A stretch of DNA of 64,000 nt from Aralia elata (taxonomy: Eukaryota > Streptophyta > Magnoliopsida > Apiales > Araliaceae): the NCBI GenBank assembly GCA_034770075.1, contig CM068384.1, positions 41,575,182 through 41,639,181 on the forward strand. Direction: 5' to 3'. The notes below the pieces were generated by a model, which had not been told where the DNA came from, searched no databases, and was given only the letters and a program-made list of their open reading frames with translations. Shown here in pieces: positions 55,561-64,000 of this stretch. Each line of letters begins with the position of its first letter. Within the stretch, counting starts at the first letter, position 1. Made by a program: the position numbers and the translations under genes.

Positions 55561-57453
55561 TCAACCTAACGACATAATCATAGAAACAATAAAATAAATG
55601 CAACTAAAATTATGAAAAGCTCTATCTTCTCCTGGATCAAATATCAGTATGTAGGACCCTTCACACTTCATCAACTTCCATCCACGAATTCCCAGATCAA
55701 AAACCAACGTGATAATCTCGTGCATTCGTAAATACTCCCAATGACGAATTCTCGGATCAAAAGTAAACCTTATGATCTCGATCATTCGCACTAACATCCA
55801 CTTCAATGCACCCGGATCAAATGTCAAAATTTGAAACTTGACACGTTGCATTTGCAAGCACCTTTGAATTCTTGGATTAAACACAAAACAAAAAAAATCA
55901 ACAAGTTCCTTTCGTTTAATCACCAAGAAATCAAATAATTCAAATCCACATGCAAAGTCTACTAAAACAAAATTCAAAATACTTCCCTTTAGACTTTCCA
56001 TGCATTGCTCAAATTGTTTTGCACCACAACTTATATTTCCCTTCTCGACGAGTATAAACCCATCTCGAACCTGCAAAACAAACTCAACCTTTCTCTTCCC
56101 ATTGACATTAAAACATCCAAGATCAATTAGGTACATCAACGGAAAAGAAATATCACATCCCACTTCACAAAGTGAAAACTCACTAGCACACTTAACACTA
56201 TGATGATCACTTACAAATTTAACAAGTGCTAAAGAATTTTCCCAAGTGTTGACAAAACTCGGAATATCATTAAAACAAATATTATCAATTTTTTCCATGT
56301 ATGAATGCAAAACATGATTCAATATGAAAACATTTAACGCAATAGCTAATCCAAAAGACTTAACTAAACATGCATATAAACCATATCTCACCCCAATTTG
56401 ATGATAAACACTTTTCAATTCAATACCCAGTGATAGTAATTCTTTCCCATTCAAGACAACATTCTCAAAATTATGCAATGATAACAACTCTAATGGAAAG
56501 ACATTACCAAATAATAGCAAATCATGCAATGAAGATTTCTCTACTGAAGAATCATGATCACTACCATTATCAATTAACGACATGCCATGTAAAGATTGAT
56601 TAACTTCAAAACCTAATGCAACATGTGAATAAAAAACCCTAGAATGAGTTTCATGCAAGTACAAACGTTGAAAACGAGAATTCCCACAATAATCAGTAGA
56701 ATAAATTCTACAAAGATATGCATTTTGACAATGAGAATTTACCAAATGATAGTAAGAATATTGACAACGAGAATTTAACGCATGCTCATAAACTAACTCG
56801 ACAAATATCAAATATCCTCCATAGTTTATGATAAAGACGATTTTACCCTCAAAATAGCCAACAACAAATTTATCAATGGAAGCATGCAAAACATGTTTTA
56901 ATAAACTCATGAACATACTAGATGCATTAGTTAATCTAACATAAATAACTATCCACCTATACAATTCACATGTTAACAAAACTTTCCATTTATCACAATA
57001 TCTCATGCTAGTTTGATTAGGCATAAACATCACATGGTCATTTTCCAATGTAGATAAAACACAAGCACTATGCAATTTATCAAGCATATTATCTAAGTAA
57101 AGAAAACGATACTTGTTTACCAATTCAAAATCGATGCACAAGCTAGACGTCTTATCCTCCTTAGGTACTATGATCTCATGACTAGCACACGCACTAATGC
57201 TTTCTCCCACGATACCCGCTTTAATGAAGTTGGACTCCATTAACTCTCCAACCCGCCTTGGTAACTCCGTCGTCTCCTCAGGAATACCACAAGCTGACTG
57301 GTATGGAATGATAGCTCGGGGTATGTCATCAACAACCTGTACAAGAGAAACAACAGAACTAGACAAAGAAGAGTTAATCTTGTTAGTATTCAAAAGCGCC
57401 GTCTTGTACGAATGTACAGTCATTGGCTTTTCAAAATACAACTGACTTTCCAA
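55561..57453 (-). CDS. RT-derived non-catalytic ORF (630 aa)
   Basis: Residues about 60-210 align with gypsy RT in order: LPRRVGELMESNFIKAG (linker/RT start), HEIIVPKEDKTSSLCIDF (for VPKKDGSWRMCVD), YLDNMLDKL, VRLTNASSMFMSLLKHVL (for FGLSNAPSTFM) and DKFVVGYFEGKIVF (for VVVYFDDILIY). Both aspartates of the active site are gone (FEGK), and the first catalytic Asp in FSKIDL is replaced (LSTLEND). A second, partial RT-like stretch (about 355-450: SVYHQIGVRYGLYACLVKSFGL, FILNHVLHSYMEK) repeats the pattern. Residues about 524-603 are four 20-residue repeats starting FDP-like. No stop in 630 codons. Function unknown; it cannot be a polymerase. Confidence 0.6.
   Translation of the reverse strand: MESQLYFEKPMTVHSYKTALLNTNKINSSLSSSVVSLVQVVDDIPRAIIPYQSACGIPEETTELPRRVGELMESNFIKAGIVGESISACASHEIIVPKEDKTSSLCIDFELVNKYRFLYLDNMLDKLHSACVLSTLENDHVMFMPNQTSMRYCDKWKVLLTCELYRWIVIYVRLTNASSMFMSLLKHVLHASIDKFVVGYFEGKIVFIINYGGYLIFVELVYEHALNSRCQYSYYHLVNSHCQNAYLCRIYSTDYCGNSRFQRLYLHETHSRVFYSHVALGFEVNQSLHGMSLIDNGSDHDSSVEKSSLHDLLLFGNVFPLELLSLHNFENVVLNGKELLSLGIELKSVYHQIGVRYGLYACLVKSFGLAIALNVFILNHVLHSYMEKIDNICFNDIPSFVNTWENSLALVKFVSDHHSVKCASEFSLCEVGCDISFPLMYLIDLGCFNVNGKRKVEFVLQVRDGFILVEKGNISCGAKQFEQCMESLKGSILNFVLVDFACGFELFDFLVIKRKELVDFFCFVFNPRIQRCLQMQRVKFQILTFDPGALKWMLVRMIEIIRFTFDPRIRHWEYLRMHEIITLVFDLGIRGWKLMKCEGSYILIFDPGEDRAFHNFSCIYFIVSMIMSLG
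55645..55884 (-). repeat. 60-bp tandem repeats encoding 20-aa units
   Basis: Four units, each coding (V/T)F(N/D)(P/L) then a segment like IRHWEYLRMHEII, with exact 60-bp period and a partial fifth (IFDPGED). Divergence between units is considerable, yet the length is kept. Confidence 0.8.
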
Positions 57454-57600
57454 CTCACTCTCCTATCTTTTTTCACTCTTACTCTCCACTGTTTCTTTCT
57501 CTCGTTTATTTTCACTCTCATTCTTTTTATTCTCTCGTTTCTTTTCATTCTCTTTTTCACACTTTTCTTTTTCACACTCAATCTTTTTTTCAATTTCTTT
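57454..57600 (-). other. Lys/Glu-rich in-frame linker
   Basis: Continues the same frame between gag and the RT-derived part. Almost only Lys, Glu, Arg, Asn and Ser codons (purine-rich sense strand), interrupted by one TAG near 57466. Likely a charged helix or flexible linker in the ancestral polyprotein. Confidence 0.6.
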
Positions 57601-58344
57601 TTATCGTTCACTTTCTTTCCCTTGATCATAATCTTTTTGTACACTCGCTAGATCTTCACGAACTTCGTCATGTACGCTGGAACCTAACAATTCTCCTTGG
57701 ATTGCATATTCTACTCCATCGTCCACCTCCCTCGGCTGATTTTGCTCCTTTTGTGCCTTAGAGATGTTTTGACGCCGCTTCAAATGATCGTCCCTTATCT
57801 CATTATATGTTCTCATGATGTCCTCAATTGATACCGATTCCCTATACACCTTAGGAGTTTCTCGTGGTTGTCTCCGATGCGAATCTCCATGCCTATGATC
57901 CTTCCTTTCATCATCCCAATTTGAACGCCTTGAAGGTTGATCGTCATATCTTGGAGTTGCATATTCATTACTCCGATTAAGCTGTCTTGGAACAAACCGC
58001 TTCCTCATGATAATTTTTAATTCTTCCCATGTCTCGATCGGATGCTCTCCACATCTTCTCCTGCTAATCGCAAATTGATCCCACCATGTAGCTGCATGAT
58101 CAGAAAAATCTTGAACTGCAAGTTTGAACTTCCTCCGCTTAGAATAGCCATGATAGTCAAACTCTCGCTCAATTTTTCCCTCCCATCGCAAATAAGCATC
58201 TGGATCATTCCTGCCTTGGAAAGAATTCCTTCGAGACCTATGCACTTTCATAATTATAACCATACATATTTGCTGCAAAACAAAGGTATAAAGAAAATTT
58301 TTCTCACACACTCCCTTACGTGTTTCGCTCAAACAGTATATCAC
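57601..58344 (-). CDS. Gypsy gag, in frame with downstream polyprotein
   Basis: The core runs SFQGRNDPDAYLRWEGKIE, KRRKFKLAVQDFSDHAATWWDQF, ISRRRCGEHPIETWEELKIIMRKRFVPRQ: the Retrotrans_gag region of Reina-like elements. The C-terminal part is Arg/Glu-rich, with no zinc knuckle. The true start may be the Met before KVHRSRRNSF, about 30 residues in. Ends with TAA at 57601-57603; the frame continues beyond. Gag seems shortened after the RRF motif compared with relatives. Confidence 0.75.
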   Translation of the reverse strand: MIYCLSETRKGVCEKNFLYTFVLQQICMVIIMKVHRSRRNSFQGRNDPDAYLRWEGKIEREFDYHGYSKRRKFKLAVQDFSDHAATWWDQFAISRRRCGEHPIETWEELKIIMRKRFVPRQLNRSNEYATPRYDDQPSRRSNWDDERKDHRHGDSHRRQPRETPKVYRESVSIEDIMRTYNEIRDDHLKRRQNISKAQKEQNQPREVDDGVEYAIQGELLGSSVHDEVREDLASVQKDYDQGKESER

Positions 58345-58778
58345 ACAATTATGAAATCGCTCGTGTATCGCACAATTCGGCTTTTACCCTCAATTGATCT
58401 CATACTCTTGCCTTTTACCGCTCTAATTTCCTCTTATAGGTTCTTTTTGAATTCACCAAACAAATATCACAATTTCTTTTTAATTCAATAAGAACTTATC
58501 ATAAAACAAAATATAGCAAGTGTGACGTACGATAACCACCAAAATTTCACGATCACCAATAAAAATCCTCTTGAGTGAAATTCCAATATCCTCAAAAATC
58601 ACAAATTCCAACAATAGAACCAAATAATAGCTTCTTCAATACGATCCCAATAATCACGAAACTTATAAAACCCAAGCAATTGCAACAATAATAATTTTCC
58701 CTTTTTTTTTACTCACAATTTTTTTTGACTCACAAATTCAAAGAAACAATAAAGATAGATACTTAGCTAGAAAACGCA
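58345..58778 (-). other. Leader of the 53.9-60.0 kb element
   Basis: About 430 bp between PBS and gag. AT-rich with a T-run near 58700, and no conserved motif or ORF noted. Confidence 0.5.
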
Positions 58779-58790
58779 GCTTTGATACCA
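58779..58790 (-). promoter_or_regulatory. Primer-binding site of the 53.9-60.0 kb element
   Basis: The minus strand reads TGGTATCAAAGC two bases after the LTR: tRNA-Met type with G-to-A, as in G2. Confidence 0.82.
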
Positions 58791-58792
58791 AA

Positions 58793-59982
58793 TGATAGAC
58801 TCCACGGCACGCTTGCGTGCGGTGGTCGTCGCCCGGATCGTTTCTAGTAAGCAGATTGATGGACTCTTTCGAAATCTTAACCCAACGTCTAATTTGGAGA
58901 CGAGAATCTTTATATATTCGATCAAGCAATTGAATTCACGTAGGATGGAACACCAACAACACTTAGACTCTCGTTTAGATGGAAAATGATAATCTCCGTA
59001 TGATTGTATGATGCGGTAGAATAACGCCACACACAACTATGGATTGTTGTATGATAAGTACTTAGATATGAATCTCAAAAGAAAAACTAAGAAATTAGCT
59101 TAGAAATTCTTCAAAGAACCAAAAGTAGAGAATAACTCTCAAGTATGAATAAACTCTGAATAATATTATATTGTTGACTGAATTCATTAATGATTACAGT
59201 ACTCATGTCTATTTATACTAATAACATGAAACCCTAATCCTATAAGGAAATAAGAATTTGAATGGAAATAGAAATCCTATCTAATAAACATCCTAGTTAC
59301 AATAGAATAGGAAAAGATCCCCAAAAGATTGCATTAAATTTGATCAAAAACTTTCCTCGGAATCCGTGCTCAGGCCCAAGCGCCTAAGCGCTTGGAATTT
59401 TGCTGTTTGAAGCGCCTAGGCGCTCACTTGTAGAATGCCCAAGAGTGTCCAAGCACCTAGGCGCTTGAAAATACACTGGCTAGAGCGCCTAGGCGCTCGC
59501 CAGAAAATCCCAAAATTCTGCTGCGACGTCTTTTGGAAAAATGACCATAACTTTTGATTCGGGAAGAGTTACAGAACCTGCCACCTATCAAATCGAAGAT
59601 CTAGACGAGATCTACAACATTTATTCTTTGAGTGTTCAGAGATACGGGATGGAGAAAGATCGAAATTGGACCCGAAGTGACCGCTATGTAAATGACATCT
59701 CCAAACTCCTCAATCTCCATTCTAAGCATCCTTGAACCAACTTCCATTGTTCTGTACATTGCCTGATATCTTGGCTTGCGTTGATTCGGCCTTACTAAAT
59801 AGATGGTATCTAGTAATCCCAAATCACATGATTGATCTTCTCCTCGCTGTTCATATGAATTTAGCTCCAATGTACGCATCCTTGAATGGATTTCAATCCA
59901 ATCACTGACGACTAACTGATGAACCTCTTGAACTCGAGTTGAGTGAATGTTATTCGATGCGAGCCTAGTCAGGATTGTATCA
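58793..59982 (-). repeat. 5' LTR of the 53.9-60.0 kb element (1190 bp)
   Basis: Same as 53927-55081 with scattered substitutions and one extra palindromic unit of about 35 bp (AGCGCCTAGGCGCT type, 59484-59497). GTAG-64-GTTATG module: sense G at 59615 and 59551. Confidence 0.9.
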
Positions 59983-61116
59983 GAGTTTAAGGGAACTACA
60001 AACCCGATAGAGGCCCAGCCATGGGTAAAAGAAATGGAGAAGGTATTCATAGTCGCTAGAGTCGCTGAAGAGAAAAAGACGGCTTTTGGTACTTTCATGT
60101 TAAAAGGAGAGGCCAAAAACTAGTGGGATTCTAAGCAGAATAGGGCTAGAGAATGGGTGATAGCATGGGATCGATTTAAAGAACTGTTCTTTGAGAATTT
60201 CTTCTCGAGGAGCATGCAAAATAGAATGGAAGTATAATTTTTAAACTTGAAGCAGGAAAACATGACAGTGTCTGAATACGCCACCAAGTTCAATGAGTTA
60301 GCTAGATTCGCTCCACACCAAGTAGATACTGATGAAAGGAAAGCACGTAGCTTTGAGCAAGGGTTCAGACCATGGCTGTATAGTAAGGTGTTCGTATTCC
60401 ATATCGACTCATTTGCAACAAGGTTAGAAAAGGCGATCATCGCCGAGGGAGGTAGTGAAGTGTTGTCCAAGTACAACCAGGAGCAGAAGGAGAAGAAGAA
60501 GAAGAATGAAAGGGATAATAGGGGAAGTAGTAGTGGAGGCAGTAACTCAAGCAAGTGCAAATGGAACGATAACTCGGGAAATAAACCAGGAGAGAGTAAG
60601 AAGAGGGGTGAAGCGTGTACCATTTGTGGTAAGAATCACCAGGGAGTCTGCCTGAAGGGCAAAAATGTGTGTTATAACTGTGGTCAGGAGGGACACATCT
60701 CTCCCAACTGTCCCAGTCCGAAGAAGTTGAATGGTTGTTTTTCGCGTGGATCGCCGGACCACCAAATCCGTAACTGTCTAAAGAAGAATACAGAGAGAGG
60801 AAGCGAGAACAAAGGAAGCAGCAGTGGGAAACTGATGAATACCGGACTAGCTCAGCTAGGAAGACCAACGACACGTACATTTAACATGACGGTTCAGGAT
60901 GTGGTTGCTTCAAAGGAAGTAGTATCAGGTATAATCCCAATCAATAATATATATCTGTTTATGTATTATTTGATTAGGATGCTACTTGTTCTTTTGAAAT
61001 TGCTAAGCGATTAAACTTATCTCGCAAAGGATTAGGGGATACTTTGAACATCGAAGTAGCTAATAAGGGAGTAATACCCGTTAAGCACATTCATAGAAAG
61101 TGTTGTGCAGAGATAA
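59983..61116 (+). pseudogene. G3 gag C-terminal part and protease start
   Basis: Continues EFKGTTNPIEAQPWVKEMEKV with a TAG where WWD is expected. The open stretch 60247-61014 follows: MTVSEYATKFNELARFAPH, a Lys-rich tract and three knuckle-type motifs (CTICGKNHQGVC, CYNCGQEGHISPNC, CFSRGSPDHQIRNC). The middle one is intact; the third has Ser for its second Cys. Protease sequence (DATCSFEIAKRL, IPVKHIH) is readable to 61116, where an LTR interrupts it. Confidence 0.82.
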
Positions 61117-64000
61117 TGTAATATTCCGAACCCTAATAAGATTTGTATATATAAATTATGTGTTTATTAAATGAAATTTCTTATTCCAACTTTGTATTAT
61201 GTAATTGTGTATTTTATTAAACAATTAGGTCAAATAAAATTTTTTTACCAAGCAGCTGTGTTGTGCTTAGTCGGACAAAATGATTTGTCGTGCCTCCGGC
61301 GAATTCACCGAGAAGTGTCTCGGCAAATTATTTTTGTAAGTTGTTGTGTCGTGCTTGGAAATGACGAAGTGCTTTGTCGTGCTTCAGAGTTAATATAATA
61401 TAATATTAACTGATAAAAATCTAAACTGAGTTAATTAGGGTTTAAAATGTTAACTGAAATAGAAATCCTAATTTGAAAACCCTAATTGGTAATAGTTGTC
61501 CGATTTGATCAATTAAAACCCTAATTGCAATACTAGAATCTTAATTGATATAATTAGATTCTAAATAATTAATCATAATATTAATTATGAATTATTGAGA
61601 TTAAATTAAACCCTAAACGAATGATTAAAACCCTAATTGTGGAATTGAAAACCCTACACCCTAATTATAAAACCCTAATTCTAATTAGGTTATCTAAACC
61701 CTAATCTATGAAATGTAAAACCTTAATTATGATATATAACCCTAATTAAGGTATTACTAAACCTAAATTAACATCATAAACATGATTAGTAAAAATCTAA
61801 GTTTAATTAGTAAGTAAATAAATTAAAAATAAAAGTTTAAACGAATTAAAATAAGATAAGAACACAAAATCAGATATTTATAAATATCTAGCTTAAGTAG
61901 GTGAATTAGACTAGATCACAAGCAGCACAAGTTAAGTGGTTAGATATTTGTGGAGGCAAGAATGTGAGAAATGACCTAAAAACCCTAAATCCTAAGTTGC
62001 TATAAATAGAACATCATGCTGGTCATTTAACCTACGAAATTTTAAAACCTATACACTTATAATCAAAGCCTAAACAAGCCTCTGCAAACCAAAGATCAGA
62101 ATCAAAAGCCAGAATCAAGAATTTGAAGAAAAAGGTGCATAAACCCTAATTTGTTGCTAGATCTTTAAGCTTGAATTTGATGTTATGTTTTAGTGTTTAT
62201 GAATACTTATTAACATATAATTAAATGATCTGGGCGGTTAAATCACGTTTACATAACATCTAGATATGAAAATTAAGCCAAAATAGCAAACTGTTCTTGG
62301 CAGTCAAGAACAGTCTGACAAGCTACTTTGTCAGAGCTTTTGATCGGCTTAAAATATTTGTTTGATGTGTTTTAAAGCATGAATCAGTAGCATGCCATGT
62401 TAGCTTTAAAATCCAATTGGTAGAATGGTTAAATTATCTCTAGGATGGAAGTTATAGGTGGTCAAAATGCGTTGACCGACCATGGGGGACTGATTTCTGG
62501 GTAACCCAGAAATCATATGAATGTCTGACAGTTCGCTGACAGACTTTTGATCAACCCAGATCATGCCTAGATGATATTTAATATGTTGTTTCTTGATTTA
62601 AATATGTTCTTTGATATGTAAACTACAACCTTGAAGCATCAAAAACACATTTAGCTAACATAGAATCAAAGTTATTAGCAGTCAAACTGCGTTGACCGAC
62701 CATGACTGACTGAATTTCTGGGTTACCCAGAAACTCAAGAACAGTTTGAACCGGCTAGTTTGACCATTAATTATCTAACATGATATGACATAATTTGAGA
62801 TGAAATTCAACATGTCGTTATACACTGCCATGTTGGCTATAACAACAAACAAAAATCAAGATCAAACAACAACTCAGCTGAGAGAAATTTGAGGTCAAAA
62901 GTCACTGTTGGACATTGACCAAGTGTTCTTCATATAGAACACCTTTAGCGACGAAATTCATAGTCAAACCCAGAAAACTATGAATGGTTGCAGACTGTCG
63001 CTAAAGCCTTTTAGCGACAGTTTTCAATAAAAATAAAATAAAAATTAATTAAATAAATTATAAAATAATAAATAAATATTAAATAATTATAAATAATTAA
63101 TAATTATATTCAAAAATTCATTTTTAATTATAAAAAATTTATTTTTAATATTTTTATATATTTTTGAATTATTATTTAATTTAATTAAAATAATGATAAT
63201 AATTATAATAAATCATTTAATAATTATATTAATTATTTAAAAATGATATTAAATCATTTAATAATTATATTAATTATTTAAAAATGATATTAAAGTAAAT
63301 AAAATTATTATATATAATAAGTAAATAAAATATTAAATATGTAAATATTATTAATGATAAATAAATTATTTAAATAATATATTAAGTATTTAAAAATATT
63401 ATAAATGATAATTAAATCATTTAAATATTAAATTAAGTTTTGGAAATTATTATAAGTAATAATTAAATTATTATAATAATAACATCAAGTCTAAAAATAT
63501 TATTAATGATAAAATGAATCATTTAAATAATATTCTATTTTTTTTAAAAAATATTATAAATGATAAATAAATCATTTAAATAATATTTTAGATATCTAAA
63601 AATATTCTAAATGACAAATAAATTATTTAAATAACATATTAATGTTTTAAAAATTATTTTGAGTGATAATTAAATCATTTAAAATTATTCCTAAGCTTGT
63701 AAAATTATTTAAAAATACTTCCAAGCTTATAAAAATTATTTAAAAATAATATTAAGCTTCTAAAAGTATTATAAATAATAAATAATTATTTAGACTAATA
63801 ATTAAGCTTCCAAATGAAGTTTTATCGAGCAATCTATGTGTTTAGCCATTAAGGACGCGACCGAGATACCGAATCAACGTCGAACCTTAATGAAACTTGT
63901 CTAGATTAGCGTATACATGTTTATATACGTGCTAACGCTTATTATTGGTATACGTAGACTACGTGCGTTGACCAACTGTCTTAAATTTTAACGAAACTAC
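61117..64000 (+). repeat. G1-family LTR, plus orientation, runs off the right edge
   Basis: Starts TGTAATATTCC in G3 protease sequence, preceded by GATAA, the probable target duplication. Order as in the other copies: TGTCGTGCTT repeats (61250-61390), telo-box cluster (61430-61760), TATA box (62001-62009), palindromic modules (62380-63030), AT-rich hairpin array (63010-63800). Whether it is a solo LTR or a 5' LTR cannot be told here. Confidence 0.9.
62001..62009 (+). promoter_or_regulatory. LTR TATA box
   Basis: TATAAATAG about 885 bp into the LTR. The same site reads TATAAGTAG in the solo LTR and TACAAATAG in both G1 LTRs. Confidence 0.65.

Larger units (their letters stand above)
53927..59982 (-). 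mobile_element. Non-autonomous gypsy-type element with single-frame polyprotein
   Basis: 6056 bp, perfect target duplication GAGTT (53922-53926 and 59983-59987), LTRs 53927-55081 and 58793-59982, ends TGATA...TATCA. Minus orientation is fixed by PBS 58779-58790 and PPT 55082-55093. Internal coding is one reading frame from 58344 to 54547, interrupted by only three stops. It encodes a gypsy gag, a Lys/Glu linker, an RT-derived but non-catalytic region, 20-residue repeats and a hydrophobic C-terminal part that runs through the PPT into the LTR. No RNase H or integrase is visible. LTRs differ at a few percent of positions, so it is older than the gag-only element. Nearest relatives by gag and C-terminus appear to be Reina-like chromoviruses. 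Confidence 0.82.
39336..61116 (+). mobile_element. Ty3/gypsy element G3, interrupted three times
   Basis: Plus-strand element reconstructed by order only: LTR end 40160, PBS, accessory ORF with zinc-knuckle tail (40367-41177), spacer interrupted by a Helitron, gag (53721-53926 and 59983 on, split by the 53927-59982 element) and the protease start, cut by a G1-family LTR at 61117. The rest lies right of the window. Protease and accessory ORF resemble G1. The left limit is uncertain. It is decayed by stops and frameshifts. Confidence 0.72.

Noticed and set aside
57412..57761. Plus-strand Phe/Leu/Ser-rich ORFs
   Set aside because: Complement of the purine-rich Lys/Glu linker; low-complexity shadow.
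60120..60880. Minus-strand ORFs of 147-167 residues
   Set aside because: Antisense to G3 gag and its knuckle motifs, which are recognisable on the plus strand.
61171..61398. A 65-75-residue ORF in the LTR, similar to 38081-38278 on the other strand
   Set aside because: It lies in U3 upstream of the TATA box and follows LTR identity; the G1 copies are frame-shifted. Most likely a chance frame.
1..64000. tRNA, rRNA or organellar insertions
   Set aside because: The only tRNA-like stretches are primer-binding sites of 12-17 bases; no full tRNA or rRNA gene seen.

Overview
The window reads as heterochromatic nuclear DNA of a flowering plant, probably a eudicot. I could not identify the species and found no intact host gene. 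Essentially all 64 kb is transposable elements inserted into one another: Ty1/copia and Ty3/gypsy retrotransposons with tRNA-Met or tRNA-Asp primer-binding sites, chromovirus-type polyproteins, a gag-only Athila-like element and a Rep/helicase Helitron.

Left half (1-39 kb). A minus-strand chromovirus (G2, about 29.7-39.3 kb) is the outermost layer. A plus-strand copia element (C2, ending at 29673) sits in its 3' LTR. C2 was itself hit by a minus-strand copia of the same family (C1, 1-6443, running off the left edge) and by a minus-strand gypsy element with 3.86-kb LTRs (G1, 6840-24142). One G1 LTR was then hit by a very young 6.4-kb gag-only element (7756-14137). The nesting G2 > C2 > G1 > gag-only is four levels deep. 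A solo LTR of the G1 family (34414-38362) interrupts the G2 gag.

Right half (39-64 kb). A plus-strand gypsy element (G3, LTR end at 40160, PBS at 40161) is split by a 12-kb Helitron (41259-53414), by a minus-strand non-autonomous gypsy element with an unusual long reading frame (53927-59982), and by another G1-family LTR (61117 to beyond the right edge).

Almost every coding region is decayed by stops, single-base frameshifts or deletions. The exceptions are the gag of the young gag-only element and the single-frame polyprotein of the 53.9-60.0 kb element, whose reverse-transcriptase-derived part has lost its catalytic motifs without losing its frame.

Most interesting signals: (1) four consecutive hairpins with compensatory base changes in the gag-only element; (2) one LTR module with exact 64-nt spacing, followed by inverted repeats, in three different LTR families; (3) a non-catalytic RT-derived polyprotein kept in frame across 3.8 kb; (4) a coiled-coil ORF between PBS and gag shared by two gypsy elements; (5) a Helitron with two possible 5' ends and one 3' end. 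Comparisons were made by eye and coordinates of decayed regions are approximate.
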